Shown here one piece after another: positions 1 to 11,292 of a stretch of 64,000 nucleotides of DNA. The DNA lies in NCBI RefSeq assembly GCF_052324685.1, contig NC_135218.1, positions 21,889,027 through 21,953,026 on the forward strand. The letters run 5' to 3'. This DNA comes from Brachyhypopomus gauderio. Lineage: Eukaryota > Chordata > Actinopteri > Gymnotiformes > Hypopomidae. How positions within the stretch are numbered: the stretch's first letter is position 1; the number at the start of each line of letters is the position of its first letter. The notes below the pieces were generated by a model. That model was not told the DNA's origin. It ran no database searches and saw only the letters and a program-made list of their open reading frames with translations. The translations under genes and the position numbers were made by a program.

Positions 1-1082
1 AATTAGGAGTCACAGTGAACACAATGACAAACCTTAGTTGTATAACTTACATCTGTAGAAAAACACCTAATTTCTGGTTTGTTCTAGAACACAAAAACAC
101 ATGATTTATTATGCGTGTTGATAGCATTTGCGAATAAATTTGTATGAAGTATCCTTCAATTTCTGAGATGTAGATGGAGAATTTTGATTGTCTGGGGTAA
201 ATTGAAGCCTGTTATTGTTAAAACAGGAATAATATGCTGGTTTGAGATGCTCTTGCATTCCAAGGTGAGAATTATGACACTGGTGATGCTGTGGTAAAGG
301 ACGAAGACATTGGGGGGTCACAATGGGGTCACAGGGGTCAAAGGGCTTGCTTGCTGAGGACTTACGTGTAATTTTATGGCTGATTTTATTAGACTCTGTG
401 GCTCCAGGGAGCTCTGGTCAAGGAAAAACTGGCATTTCTGGGGTAGGGTTGAAAAGTTCAACTTTAAGAAAATAATGTTTTTAATTGTGTGAATATGGAA
501 TAAGATATCTTTGGTAGAGTTTATAATTTCACAGGGAGAGAAAAGGGGCATTACACAAGATCTTCTGAATGTGGGTATTAGAATTCATGATAGAGCTATA
601 ATATGTAGAGTGAGAATTTTGGGAATATCAAAAGCAATTGGTACGGTCTGAAATGGGAAACATAACACTAGCAGGATTAACTGATAAGTCTTCAGATGTA
701 CAAACTAGATCAAATATGTGGCCTTTAAATTCTGTATAGTGTTAATATTCCCCTTGTGAAGGTGTAGGGGCTTGGGGGGGGCAGACGTTGAGACTTCTGG
801 TAATCTGAGATGTTGATACTGTCATCCAGCTGTGTCATGGCATCACTCTAGTTGTGACAATGACTTGGCTGGAAAGCAATGACTCAGTGAGCCCTCATGA
901 CTGTGGTCACCTCTGAACCCCTCCCTTTAGTTATGCTGCTATAGATTAGCCACACGCTAATCACTGGCACATGCGCTATGTATGTTTAAATCAATGGTTG
1001 TTTAAATTGCTCTCCACACACTCAACCTGTATTGTATGTCTTTTTTTGCATGCTTCTACCTAAGACGATTCCATGCAAGCAC
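1..1082. other. Region with no recognised gene
   Basis: I see no splice-compatible coding exon, RNA gene or recognised repeat here. Short open frames exist but none resembles a known protein. The stretch borders the retroelement debris that fills the next 7 kb. Confidence 0.5.
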
Positions 1083-1505
1083 CTACAAAGCACCTAGGAG
1101 ATGGTCTGGCTTGCCGGTGGAGGTGTTGATGGCGGGGTTGGATGTGCCATTGCCACGAGAAGACGTGCTGATGCTAGCTCCTACCTGAGGCTCACCATCT
1201 GCACTGAAGAGACTGTGATCACTTGGCCTGGGAACTACAACCACAACTATAACTATAGAACTACTTTTGGACCACAAATACGGACTTGTGCTAGTGGGCC
1301 GCCCAATGGAGGATGGGTTCTCTTTTGAGTCTTGGTCCTCCCGAGGTTTCTTCCTAATCCCCACCATCATAGGGAGTTTTTCCTCGCCACTGTCACCTGT
1401 GGCTTGCTCATTAGGGATCTGGACCCATACGATTGTAAAGCTGCTTTGTGGCAACATGTGTTGTAAAAAGCATTATATAAATAAATTTGACTTTGACTTT
1501 TGACA
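1083..1505 (+). mobile_element. Retroposon 3' tail (fish LINE/SINE type)
   Basis: The segment has the wording of a widespread fish retroposon 3' end: a cctcccgaggtttcttcct block, then gggagtttttcctcgccact, gcttgctcattagggat, and a terminal part reading aaagcattatataaataaat followed by a TTTGAC-type simple tail. Identification is from recollection of this family, not from a search. It does not encode a credible host protein in either strand. Confidence 0.55.
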
Positions 1506-2250
1506 CAACACTGTCATTTGAGCCTCATATTAAAAATATCTGTAAAACCACCCTCCATCCCCTCAAGAACATCTCAAGGATCCACCCATATCTTTCTTTT
1601 TCTGCCATTGAGACCATTATACATGCATTTCTAAAATCTCTTATTGATTAGTGTAATGCAGTATTACATGGTCTCCCCAATCGACTGTTAAACAGACTGC
1701 AGTATGTTCATAACTCTGCAGCCAGGGTACTGACTGCAGTATGTTCATAACGCTGCAGCCAGGGTACTGACCCATAAAAGATCTTGGGAACACATTACAC
1801 CAGTGTTGAGGGATCTTCACATGCTCCCAGTACAGTTGCGAGTGCGAGTGCAGTATAAAATACTGGTACTTGTTTTTACATCAATTCATGGCCTTGCCCC
1901 CCACATACCTGGCTAGCCTCTTAGAGAATTATATTCCAACACGCACTTTACACTCCTCTAACTCATATCTCCTAACAGTTCCATCTGCAAAAATGAGTAC
2001 ACTAGGTGACAGGGCTTTTAGTGTCGCTGGTCCTAAACTCTGGAATGTACTCCCGTTACAGTTACGTACCGGTCAGTCATTACGTACCTGTCATCTGACA
2101 GTATTATCTATTTTCCCTTACATTACTTTTACCGTTTTATGCTGATGAAATTCTGTATCTTTTGTTGTGTTTTTATTGTACGGTGACCTTGGGTCTCATG
2201 AAAGGCACTTTATAAATAAAATGTATTATAATAATTATTATTATTATTTG
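1506..2250 (+). mobile_element. LINE fragment, L2/CR1-like reverse transcriptase C-terminus
   Basis: The plus strand, read across several frames, gives the C-terminal landmarks of an L2/CR1-type reverse transcriptase: a degraded 'N-AARVLT' segment around 1710-1760, a 'HMLPV' segment near 1820 and a 'GDRAFSVAGPKLWN' motif around 2005-2045. The element ends in an A/T-rich tail with ATT repeats near 2225-2250. A 36-bp stretch around 1698-1770 is duplicated in tandem. Frames are broken, so this is a dead 5'-truncated copy. A related fragment lies in dgke intron 1 (30822-31490). Confidence 0.65.
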
Positions 2251-2427
2251 GAAAACCAGTGAACATTTTGGAGCAGAGGGGACAATACACTTACATCATT
2301 TCAGATAGGTGGTGATGGAATCCTCCTCGGCAGTCTTCAGGGAAGGTGGGCTAAGTGTGGCGATACACAGCCTACCCATAATATAGGGGTCAGATCCTAT
2401 AGGGTGGTTGTAAGGGAATTTGTGATT

Positions 2428-2633
2428 TACTGTCTGTGACCCTCAGACAGAACACTGTGACATTCAGTTCACTCCCTTATCTATGTGTCTTCTCCTCAGT
2501 TAGAACTTCTCTCTGTACTTTTTCCCTAGATCCAGTCTACTCTACCTCCTCTCCTAATAAGGAGAACACCAATCATACATGTTTTATTATTTTTACACAA
2601 TTTTATTTAGACACATCTTTATTCTGTATTTAA
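2428..2633. repeat. Copy 1 of LTR-associated direct repeat
   Basis: This segment is a diverged direct copy of 7928-8172. Shared blocks include tgacattcagttcactccct and gaacaccaatcatacat, while the second copy carries an extra (CT)n stretch. In the right-hand copy the sequence lies just outside the retroviral 38-bp LTR edge; here it lies outside the left LTR, so the two ends of the provirus are not simple copies of each other. Confidence 0.7.
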
Positions 2634-2818
2634 CTACATGTATTATTATTAAACTTTGATGAACTCTTTCCTGACACCCATGTGTTGTGAATCTGTTCTC
2701 CTGGCACCAGCATCGCAACTCTGAGGGCTCAACAAATTTATAACCATGTCTATAAACCCTGAAAGCTATGATCTACGTCTAGAGACGATTTACAAAAAAA
2801 AAAAAACGAATTTGTGAC

Positions 2819-3129
2819 TGTGGTGGAATTGATGGCACAGAAGTCGAGGTCTTATATGTGTGTAGAAAAAACTAAGGATGCTGCTTCCCAGGAGCAGTTA
2901 TCAGTTTCCCTGGGATTCAACCTTGGGTGCATAGAAACGGATAATCAATATTATCTCTAACTCTGTGGCTGCACAGAAAACTTCAGTCTTACAGAAAAAC
3001 ATCTTCAATATGATTACACATAATTACTAAGCAGTGCAAGCAGTACATTTCACACAGACTGTGCTATAGTGTCTGCATGGACATGATTAACATGAATCAC
3101 ACATGAATATAATCAATATTTCCTTCACA
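2819..3129 (-). repeat. Left (3') LTR of the endogenous retrovirus
   Basis: Read on the minus strand, the segment starts TGTGAAGG directly after a polypurine tract containing AAAGGGGGAGAA, and ends CCACCACA, giving TG...CA termini and a length of 311 bp. Only its last 38 bp are clearly shared with the right end of the element. Confidence 0.6.
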
Positions 3130-3438
3130 TTCTCCCCCTTTGATTCTTTTAATCATTCAACATAATCGTCATGCAGCAGTAATCATTCTTTCAGAAAGCT
3201 TTAGGAATCATCTGGTTCTGCAACCCAGTCGCCAGGAATGAAGGAGTGGAGCAGATGGTCTGCTGGCTCTACCAACACTGCTTTCACTTGCTTAGACACA
3301 GTACAGAGAGACTTGTACAAAGACACAGTATTGAATTAATTGTTCATTCAACAGGTGGTTCTCCAGCTCTGGGGGTCAGAGACCTGTGTTGGGAGGCCTG
3401 CCAAAGACAATTTTAAACGCTGACAGCCCTGTCTTAGT

Positions 3439-4049
3439 TTATGGTCTGATCCTACACTTCCACAACACTAATGGCAAACATTGTGTCCAGGACATCCCTG
3501 TTTCCTGGCTGGTCTTGGCAAGACCTGCTTTTATTGTGCCGTTTGTTATTTGCACTGCACCTGCACTGGCAGGGTGGGAGCTGCAATGCTTGTGCATGTC
3601 TATACCTACATATTTAGTCAGATTTTGAAGTCCTGTGTGGACAAAGGGTGTCCCGTTATCACTGGAAATTCTCTGTGGCAGACCCCACCGGGGAATTATC
3701 TCTCTATACCTTAGAAACCGCATCACTGTCCTGTTTCCCTGTTGGAAAAGCTTCCACCCACTTACTAAACATGCATACACATACTAGAAGGAATTTCTTT
3801 CCTTCAGATGGTGTTAGTTCCACAAAGACTATGTTGAAACGGTTCTGTTGCTGGAGGGTGTCCTGATGGGGCTGGAATTGTGTTGGTGTCTCTCCTAGTG
3901 GAGTTCTGTACACAGATCAAACATTTCAAACAATAATTTTTAGTATAAGTAGTGATACCTGGTGCATACCAGTGTTTTGTTATGCTGTCTACTATTCCCC
4001 CTTTGCTCATGTGACTCCTCCCATGATCAATCTTAACTAGGCATCGCAT
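3439..4049 (-). pseudogene. Integrase remnant of the endogenous retrovirus
   Basis: The upstream part (about 3804-4049) carries the N-terminal zinc-binding region of an LTR-element integrase, with the paired cysteines CLKC before a CVQN stretch. The downstream part (3439-3780) carries core-domain wording, including a 'SDNGTPF' motif that contains the second catalytic aspartate. The two parts are in different frames, so the gene is broken between the zinc and core domains. Confidence 0.8.
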
Positions 4050-4286
4050 GTAAGCCTTTGGTAGGCAAGGTCTAGTAGTATCAGGGTGTACCCATACGCC
4101 TCCTGTTTTAACACAGCCCGCCCGTTTCCACTGGGTCTTCTCCTCTGAGGAGGCCGTTTGTTGGATATCAATTGTAGTTATTGGGGTGGATGCATGTTCT
4201 TGTTGGGTGGCTTGTTAGTCAAGCATCGCATGCGATGTGGCTTTTGCAGTGGCATCTGTAAAAGCATTACCTCTCGCTACCTCATC

Positions 4287-4580
4287 TTAGAATGAGGTGT
4301 GCGCTGCGCATTTAATGATTGCTACTTGTGCTGGTAGCTGGACAGCATCTAATGGTGGCGCTACTAGTTTGTGGTTCTTAATTTTGCTGCCAGAACTAGT
4401 TAGGAAATCTCTGTGTTTCCATATGACGCCAAAATCATGCACTACTCCCCAAGCATATCTGGAGTCTGTCCAGATATTCACTGTTTTCCCTTTGGCCAAT
4501 TTGGCCTTGGTGAGGGCTACTAGCTCAGCTGCCGGAGCTGAATAGCTGCCTCCCCCTCTGGAGTCAACTCAAACGTTGAA
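4287..4580 (-). pseudogene. RNase H remnant of the endogenous retrovirus
   Basis: The minus strand encodes 'IWTDSRYAWGVVHDFG' followed by an 'IWKHRDFLTSSG' segment, the typical second half of a retroviral RNase H with the catalytic TDS aspartate. The frame breaks on both sides. It sits between reverse transcriptase and integrase remnants, as expected for pol. Confidence 0.8.
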
Positions 4581-5001
4581 GTGCTGAATCCTTTGGTGGG
4601 AATCAGTTATCTGAGGGGTGCCTCGATCTCTGCGTAGGAGAGAATAAAGGTGCGACAATATGAGCACATGCCAAGAAATTATAACAGTTGTTTCTTAGTT
4701 CGCGGTTTGGGAAGCTTTGCAATGGCCTTCAGTCATTCCTCACATAGTGCATGTGACTGTTGTGAGATAACGTGTCCTAAGAAGCTTTCTTTCTCTCTGC
4801 AGTATTGCAACTTTGATTTGGATGCCTTGTGGCCTTCCTCTGCTAGATGACTTAACAGTGCCATTGTGGCCTGTCTGCAAAGGTCTCTGTTTGGAACACA
4901 AACTAAGAGATCATTTGTATTTTGGAGTAAAGCTGTTCCCTCTGGAAGTTTAAATGTATTCTAAATTCACATATATTGCAGCATTGTAAATGGTGGATGA
5001 T

Positions 5002-5293
5002 TCACAGTAACCTTGACATAATCTGGTGAATGTGTATGTTTGGCAAACCAAATTGGCTATCTGGATGAACTGGAATGCTAAGAAAAAAGAAAAATGCATT
5101 GGCAAGATCCACTATACTGAACCACTGGCTGTCTGGGGGAACCTGAGAGAGAATGGTGTAAGGATTTGGGACTTCTGGGGCTCTGGGGTGTAATGCCACT
5201 TGACAGCCTGGAAATCCTGAACAAACCTCCATTCCTCTCGCCCTGGCTTCTTAACTGGGAACATTTGGAGTTCTTACTGGTGAGGTTTCGCAT
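5002..5293 (-). pseudogene. Reverse transcriptase remnant of the endogenous retrovirus
   Basis: The minus strand encodes a 'FSIVDLANAFF' segment, matching the region of retroviral reverse transcriptase that carries the first catalytic aspartate (VDL.nAFF), then a 'IPVHPDSQF' segment. A frame change lies close to the phenylalanine run. The YxDD motif region further downstream was not recognised in an open frame. Confidence 0.8.
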
Positions 5294-5939
5294 GGCACTA
5301 TCACGCCAGCCTCTCGTAGTGATTGGAAATCGGGCCTGATGCCTTCCACCGCTTCAGGTTTCAATGGGTATTGGTGTTGTTTGGGTCACATCCTTTAATG
5401 AGGCCCACATCGTTCTTTCCCTTAGTCCACAGGGCTTGCAGAACTTTGCCAATTCTAATTCTTCCGCTGGGAGGTGAGTCATGTGCATGGCCCTTGTTTG
5501 TGTTTTGTCATTTTGGTCAAATAATTCCAGTGTTAGGTAGTGATATGTGGGGCGTGGCCCATAGGACACCATAACGATTCATTTGTCCTTCACTCAATCT
5601 CACTAGGCCTGCTGTCCATGTGTCGTTCCAGATCAAGTCAGTCATGGTTATTAAGTCATGCAGCTCTGCATAGAACCTGGTCTCATACTCTGTATCTGGT
5701 CCATCAGATATGTATGTGTAATGGAGTGTGACACTTGGTTTAATGTAAAAATCTGCTGATGCTTTCTGATTCCCTCTTCGGTGCCCCTATACTGCCATTT
5801 ATAGGCATAACCTGGTTGTCCTGATGCCAATTGAAATAATTGGGGCTCTCCCCAAAACAAAAATAGCCCATTCTGGCCACTTTGGAGTGTGCATTGCAAT
5901 TTGCACATCAAATCTCAAAACATTAAATGAGCTGGGCAC

Positions 5940-6200
5940 GTAGCGGAGATCAGGAAGCTATGTTCAAATCATTATTATCTACATTAAACTCTCTCTAAGA
6001 CAGTTACCCCTCCCACACCCATTACTCTGACAGTTTTATCATGCTTCATTTCACAATTTATCTGGTCAGCCATTATAACGGAGTGTGTTGCTCCACTGTC
6101 TACCAAAAATCTAAGTTTGCGTTTTTCAATCATTATTTCAACCTTTGGGAGTGCTGCTGGGTTTTTACTAATTTGCTGGACAAAAGAGTAATCGAAATTT
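5940..6200 (-). pseudogene. Retroviral aspartic protease remnant
   Basis: Around 6063-6116 the minus strand reads 'LVDSGATHSVIMADQ', which contains the DSG active-site triplet of retroviral pepsin-like proteases in a hydrophobic setting. It lies between the nucleocapsid and reverse transcriptase remnants. The rest of the domain is not clearly readable. Confidence 0.7.
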
Positions 6201-6265
6201 GGTACTTTCCTGTTGCTGTATTCTTCCCTCAGTGGCCCGTCGCTATCCTGCCTCCCCGCCGCCCG

Positions 6266-6896
6266 TCAGTCCTGGCCTCTTTCCTCAGTGGTCAGATGGC
6301 CATCTTTGGACTCTGGACAGTCTCTAGCAAAATGTCCTTGTTTGCCGCAATTGTAGCATGTGTCTTTGTCTTTGTTTCTCTGTCCACCACGTCCTCCATC
6401 TTCTCCGCCTCTGCCTCGGCCTCTTCCTCTGCTACTGATGTAATCTTGGCTGGTCTGGACCATAGTTAGCATGGCTTGCTGCTGTATGTCGCTCTGTTTC
6501 TGAGTTTTCTTCTTCTCCTTATTTGTGAGCTGTGCCTCGTGGTGTTTGGTGTGATCTTCTATCACCGACAGAGGGGTTCTGTTGTACCCAATGCAGTTGG
6601 CTCTGATGAGGTCGCTGATGTCTGTTTCTCATGTTCACCAGTAAAGTGTTTCTCAGATGGGCTTCCCACGAGCCAACATCTGCCGGGCCGTTGGCACGTT
6701 GTGCTGGTGCTTCGATTCCACAGTGGTCTGTATGGACTCTGGTCAGTCGAACGAGGAAGTCACTGATAGACTCTCCATCTTCTTGTTTGCAAGCTGCTAT
6801 CTTGTCTGTGTTGATGGAGACTGGATAGGCAGCTTCCACTCTTTCCACCAGACGTCTTATCATGTCTCTGTACTGACTGCTGCAAACATGTTCCAT
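6266..6896 (-). pseudogene. Gag remnant: capsid C-terminus and zinc-knuckle nucleocapsid
   Basis: Two overlapping minus-strand frames form this remnant. The upstream frame (6519-6896) has a capsid-type segment rich in 'ISDFLVRL'-like wording. The downstream frame (6266-6565) ends in an arginine/glycine-rich run (about residues 45-65) followed by one CCHC zinc knuckle, CYNCGKQGHFARDC, typical of gag nucleocapsid. A frameshift joins the two, and the first overlaps a 69-bp inverted repeat. Confidence 0.85.
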
Positions 6897-7225
6897 ACTG
6901 GATAGAAAATTGTGGTTCTGATGACATCATGAAAGCAGATCAGCTCCACCTCCTCCAGGGGCGTCCCACTCAGGTAGGTGGAGAAGGACATCACCTGGAT
7001 TCCAGTCACGGTCAATCTTGTTGAACTGAGGTCCGAGTTTGACCACCAGTAAACGTTTCAGTTCTGATTGGGTTGGTCTACAGGACCAAACAATAGCCAC
7101 GAGTTCTTCTCCTAAGCGCCGTCCTCCTATGACAGATGGTTTGCCCATAGCCTCGGCTGCTTTCATGATGTCATCAGAACCACAATTTTCTATCCAGTAT
7201 GGAACATGTTTGCAGCAGTCAGTAC
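6870..7225. repeat. Perfect 69-bp inverted repeat in the retroviral gag region
   Basis: Positions 6870-6938 and 7157-7225 are exact reverse complements of each other by eye over 69 bp, separated by 218 bp. The left arm contains the beginning of the readable gag segment on the minus strand; the right arm carries the same sequence on the plus strand. Confidence 0.85.
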
Positions 7226-7831
7226 CATAAAGTCTATTGATCTGTTCAAACAGGCTATTGGGATGATGGCTGACATCAAAGTCATATTTTTGCTGTTACT
7301 TAAACCCATCTTTTAAATGATCAAAATACAAATTGCTATCAAAATACAAATTGCTATCAAAATACTGCTTAACATATATTGGATCTCAATTTAGTTCCAA
7401 CAATGGCCGTGAATAGGTCCCTGCTATAGCCTCGCACTGAATCGACCCGGGTCCTTATACGTTAATGTATGTCTACAATAACGGCCTTTTCTCTAGTTAG
7501 GCATTATTCTCTTGATAGGCTCTTTATTACTCCCAGAGTAATATTCCTTTCCTATTTCAATGCAGGCAGGGACACCTATTCCATGGAAAACTACAAATAA
7601 GTTTTTTATTTACTTACGATTGCATGCCACCACCACATTCTTTTTGTTCGTCGGATGAGGCGGGAGTCGTCAGCGAGGTCAGAACTTTCAGCTGCACCCT
7701 GGCGGTACTTTCCCTTTAGCTTGTGGGGTTCCCGTCGTCCAACTCAGTCCCAGACTGAGGACCCTCCTCGGTGAGCTTCAGTTCATTCCTCCGCTACGAT
7801 CCTTGCTCATCCTGCCAACTACGCCAAATTC

Positions 7832-8172
7832 TGTGGTGGAATTGATGGCACAGAAGTCGAGGTCTTATAATATATTAAGCAGTATTTATTTGATAGCAAG
7901 AGAGTTACAAAATATAAAAGTATAAAGTACTGTCTGCGACCCTCAATCAAAACACTCTGACATTCAGTTCACTCCCTTATCTGTGTCTGCTCCTCAGTTA
8001 GAATCTCTCTCTCCCTCTGTCTGTCTCTCTCTCTCTGTCTCCCTGTCTCTCGCTGTACTTTTCCACTACCCCTAGATCCATTCTACTGTACCTCCTCTCC
8101 TGATAAGAACACCAATCATACATATGTTTTATTATTCTTACTCAATTGTGTTGACACATCTTTATTTTGTAC
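7832..8172 (-). repeat. Right (5') LTR region of the endogenous retrovirus
   Basis: The first 38 bp (7832-7869) match the outer edge of the left LTR. The next 58 bp are not shared, and 7928-8172 match 2428-2633, with an added (CT)n tract at about 8005-8050. Read on the minus strand the region ends ...CCACCACA and is followed within five bases by TTTGGCGTAGTTGGCAGGAT, which may be the primer-binding area; I could not assign a tRNA. Confidence 0.55.
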
Positions 8173-8379
8173 CCTGGTTTTTCATCTGATCACCACAGTC
8201 TTGGTGTCAAAATATTCACAAGAATCTCATTATCAATAAATATCAACAAAACTGTGACATTGGTATACAGTCTGGTTGTCACATGTCAATCAATAGCTCT
8301 GAGGCGTGGCCAAATTGACTTCAGCAGCTATATCTCAGCAATGCTTTGACCAATCTTCATGGAAATTTATCAGTTGTTA

Positions 8380-9200
8380 GGGCACATGACTCAGAGGTCA
8401 CAGGTCAAAGCTGGCCATGATTGTTCAATAGGGGGCGCTATAACATGGGAAAAACTGTTTCTCAGAAACCATTAGTCACATCAAGCCAAAACTTTACAGG
8501 CATCACCAGGGGCCCAACTGGTATCAAGGCACACAATGATGACATCATCACTCAAAAAAACATGGCCACCATTCGCCACTTCAGCAGACTCTGAAATGCT
8601 AAGATTAGCGAGAAAATCCTAAGGTTTTCACAAATTAATATTTTTCATATGCATCACAATGCTACCATCGTAACACATCAAATTCACAGTTCAATAACTA
8701 CGCCATAGTATGTCTGATTGTTATGAAAATTGACATCCACATTCACATGACCATTGTGGTGCTGTGTGCCAAGTTTGAGCCAAATCCGTCCACAAACAGC
8801 TCTACAGTGAATATTTTCATTTTCCATACTGAGCTGTGCAGGGAGAAGACGAGAGCTGCTCAGCCCACACGCACGTGCCATTCTCGCACACGCTGCCCCC
8901 CTCCTCCACTCCCCCATCCTTCTAACATTTTACAACCCTTGGGCTCTCCCTCCTCCCTCTCTCTCTTTCACATGCACTCACAAAAACAAAGGCCTCTCTG
9001 GCCTATAGGTTTTACATACACACTAATTCTAGCCATTACTACCAATTACCCAGTGACTAATATACAGATAAATTACTTTATCTGTCCATTTTTTGGACTG
9101 AAGTAGCTTCATATCACTTGTTGGTCTAAAAGACCCTTTGGGCTTTTGTGCCTTTTTTTGTGTGAACCCGCCAATCACCGCTTGCGGCTATATTGTCTAT
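8380..9200. other. Possible interspersed repeat, type not identified
   Basis: The stretch contains wording that I associate with dispersed fish repeats: aatagggggcgctataaca near 8430, a long A/T-biased middle, and caatcaccgcttgcggctat near 9172. No terminal repeats or coding domain were found. No host gene is visible. Confidence 0.3.
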
Positions 9201-9232
9201 TTGTGTTTATTTATGTTTTTATTTCAAATCAC

Positions 9233-9410
9233 CAGAGGTGTCAATTCCAGGTTCAGAAAGTAAAAGTCCTCACCAGGATTTTGCTCAGGCTTCCTGGATT
9301 GTGTTGATTCCCCTAATATTACCTGGATTGCACTAATTAGAAAATCTAGCAAGCTTGAGCAAAATCCTTGTGAGGACTTTTACTTTCTGAACCTGGAATT
9401 GACACCTCTG
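9233..9410. mobile_element. Palindromic hAT-type MITE
   Basis: The element is 178 bp, begins CAGAGGTGTCAATTCCAGG and ends with the inverse. The inverted arms are about 55 bp and nearly perfect, so the single strand folds into a long hairpin. It is flanked by the 8-bp direct repeat CAAATCAC (9225-9232 and 9411-9418), the target-site duplication length of hAT transposons. It has no coding capacity. Confidence 0.9.
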
Positions 9411-9418
9411 CAAATCAC

Positions 9419-11111
9419 ATAATTTTTTATAGGGAAATTATTTCATTAAATAACTCAGGACAACTAGGTGTTCTGTCAGTGAAACTTATTTATTCTTGCA
9501 GCAAGGAAGCAGTTGAGATAAAATCCCAGTGCAAATGATCAAAGATGATGATTAACACACCTTACATACCGTACGAAACGATCTCACAAGACATCGTAGG
9601 TGTGGTTGATCTGTAAAAACCTCGTGATCACACCGTAGACCGTACGGGTTACACAGGGTTACACAGTCAAGGTTGTCTGACCTCTACACCCAAACATCCT
9701 GTTTCTTTACACATTCTGACACTTCCTCGTTTAATGAATTAGTCTGATGTAATGAAAACGAAACAGTATAGTATAATATGTAATCAACGTCCTAACAATT
9801 CTTATTTTAGAAATGTTCAGCATCACAATAGCAAGGGCTACAACCAAACCCAGAACCCGGTAGACCCAATCAGAAGTGCTGCGCCACACTCCCATCCCAG
9901 TCGCAACAACAAGCTCAGTTCGTGTGTGCGGTTACTTCCAGTCTGCGGACACAACCCTCTCTGGACGGGAAGAGGATATTCTTCTAAGTTCGGTAACTAT
10001 CTTGTCCCGCCCTTGTAGTATAGCATTGCTGCTCTTAGGATACCGTGTGTTCCCCGTAAATATAGGCTACATTTATTTACATGCACGTATTTCTGTAGTT
10101 ATTTGGCCAACGCTGAAGCCTGGTAGGTATTCTGCTGGATTAGATGGTATAACGTTTGTGTTTCTTTTAGTGTTCGTACTTGGTGAGTTAGTCGGTGTGT
10201 TGGCAAATTCACAAGTGGATTTGATTCCAATAGATTCTCAGAACAATAGATTTTTGGTTTCGTATGAATTGCGTGTATATTTATAGGACTTCAGACGTTG
10301 CCAACTACTTGAAAACAAGGCGGAAATCTACATCTATAGATGGTGGCGAAGACGCATGCTAAACTTTATCTCGGTGGTTTTGCTTATTTCCGATAGTTTT
10401 TACGCCGATAGCTAGCTGTTATTCTCCTGTAGTGTCTAAGCCTATAACACTTTATGTAGAGATTTAAGAAAGTTTAAACTGTTTGTGTCTAAAATTAATT
10501 TATCTTCTATGATGGTGAGGTTGAAGAACATGTGGCTTACGTGAGTTTTAGCTTATGTGAAAGGTGCCCTTGTCTCTGTCTAAACTAAACTAATTGAGGG
10601 CCCTTTCTCTCCTACTCTCCTACCACAGCATTGCTGCAGAAGAAACACACCTCAATAACTAATGTTATTGCTAGCAGACTTTCTCCATATGAAGCCATGC
10701 TGATATGTGGAGCTTCTATAGTTTCTCCGCCATAGTTCTCACTACATAGGTAACTGGATGTAGATGTATTGTTTTGAATGCTGATTTTTAATTCCACAAT
10801 CGCGGTTGACACACACATTGAATGTTCCTTCGGTTTTGGGTGGCAAATGTTATTGCACTTTAGCTAACAATGAGGTCTCATTTGTGTTTTAAATACATGT
10901 GAGCTGGAATAACGTGCGTATGATTGACGTATCCAACAATTCTTTTGTACGTTTAATCCCTAAAACACCTGAGCGTTACAGTACAGCTGGTCACAAACAC
11001 GCAAAGTTAAATTTAGCTAGAGAAACAAAACCGAAACCCAAATAATAACGTGTACACATCGAGTAAAGGCGATAACCCAGCAGCAGACTAATACGTGATG
11101 TGTGTATCACT

Positions 11112-11113
<2 letters not shown>
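9419..11113. other. Upstream flank of trim25, no gene recognised
   Basis: About 1.7 kb of A/T-rich sequence lies between the MITE and the (TG)n tract ahead of trim25. I recognise no coding exon or known repeat in it. Distal trim25 promoter elements or a 5' non-coding exon could lie here but cannot be placed by eye. Confidence 0.4.
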
Positions 11114-11198
<85 letters not shown>

Positions 11199-11213
11199 CG
11201 TGCGTGCGCGCGC
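11114..11213. repeat. (TG)n microsatellite upstream of trim25
   Basis: An almost pure TG repeat of about 100 bp ends in a GTGC/GCGC variant and lies about 80 bp before the trim25 start codon. It is immediately followed by the ISRE-type promoter sites. Confidence 0.98.
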
Positions 11214-11235
11214 GCGGTTTACTGCCTGCTGTGTT

Positions 11236-11263
11236 AGTTTCGTTTTCTTAAGTTTCGTTTCCC
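11236..11263 (+). promoter_or_regulatory. Tandem ISRE/IRF-type sites before trim25
   Basis: AGTTTCGTTTTCT at 11236-11248 fits the interferon-stimulated response element (GAAANNGAAA on the other strand) exactly. A second, AGTTTCGTTTCCC at 11251-11263, has one base less between the GAAA cores and fits an IRF half-site pair. Both lie within 60 bp of the trim25 ATG. TRIM25 is known to be interferon-inducible in vertebrates, so these sites probably drive that response. Confidence 0.7.
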
Positions 11264-11292
11264 TGCCGTCATCAGGAAGATAATCGCCCGTC

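Larger units (their letters stand above)
2819..8172 (-). mobile_element. Degenerate endogenous retrovirus
   Basis: On the minus strand the order gag, zinc-knuckle nucleocapsid, protease, reverse transcriptase, RNase H and integrase can be followed from about 7.2 kb down to 3.4 kb. Frames are interrupted by stops and shifts throughout and no envelope gene is recognised, so the copy is defective. A 38-bp sequence starting tgtggtggaattgatggc occurs at 2819-2856 and 7832-7869 at the two ends. A purine-rich tract (minus strand, near 3130-3142) precedes the left LTR as a polypurine tract should. The presence of gag zinc knuckle, DSG protease and pol order supports a retrovirus or Ty3-like LTR element; which of the two is not settled without an envelope. 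Confidence 0.85.

Noticed and set aside
1083-1457. 124-residue minus-strand open frame
   Set aside because: It lies in a retroposon 3' end and has no recognised domain.
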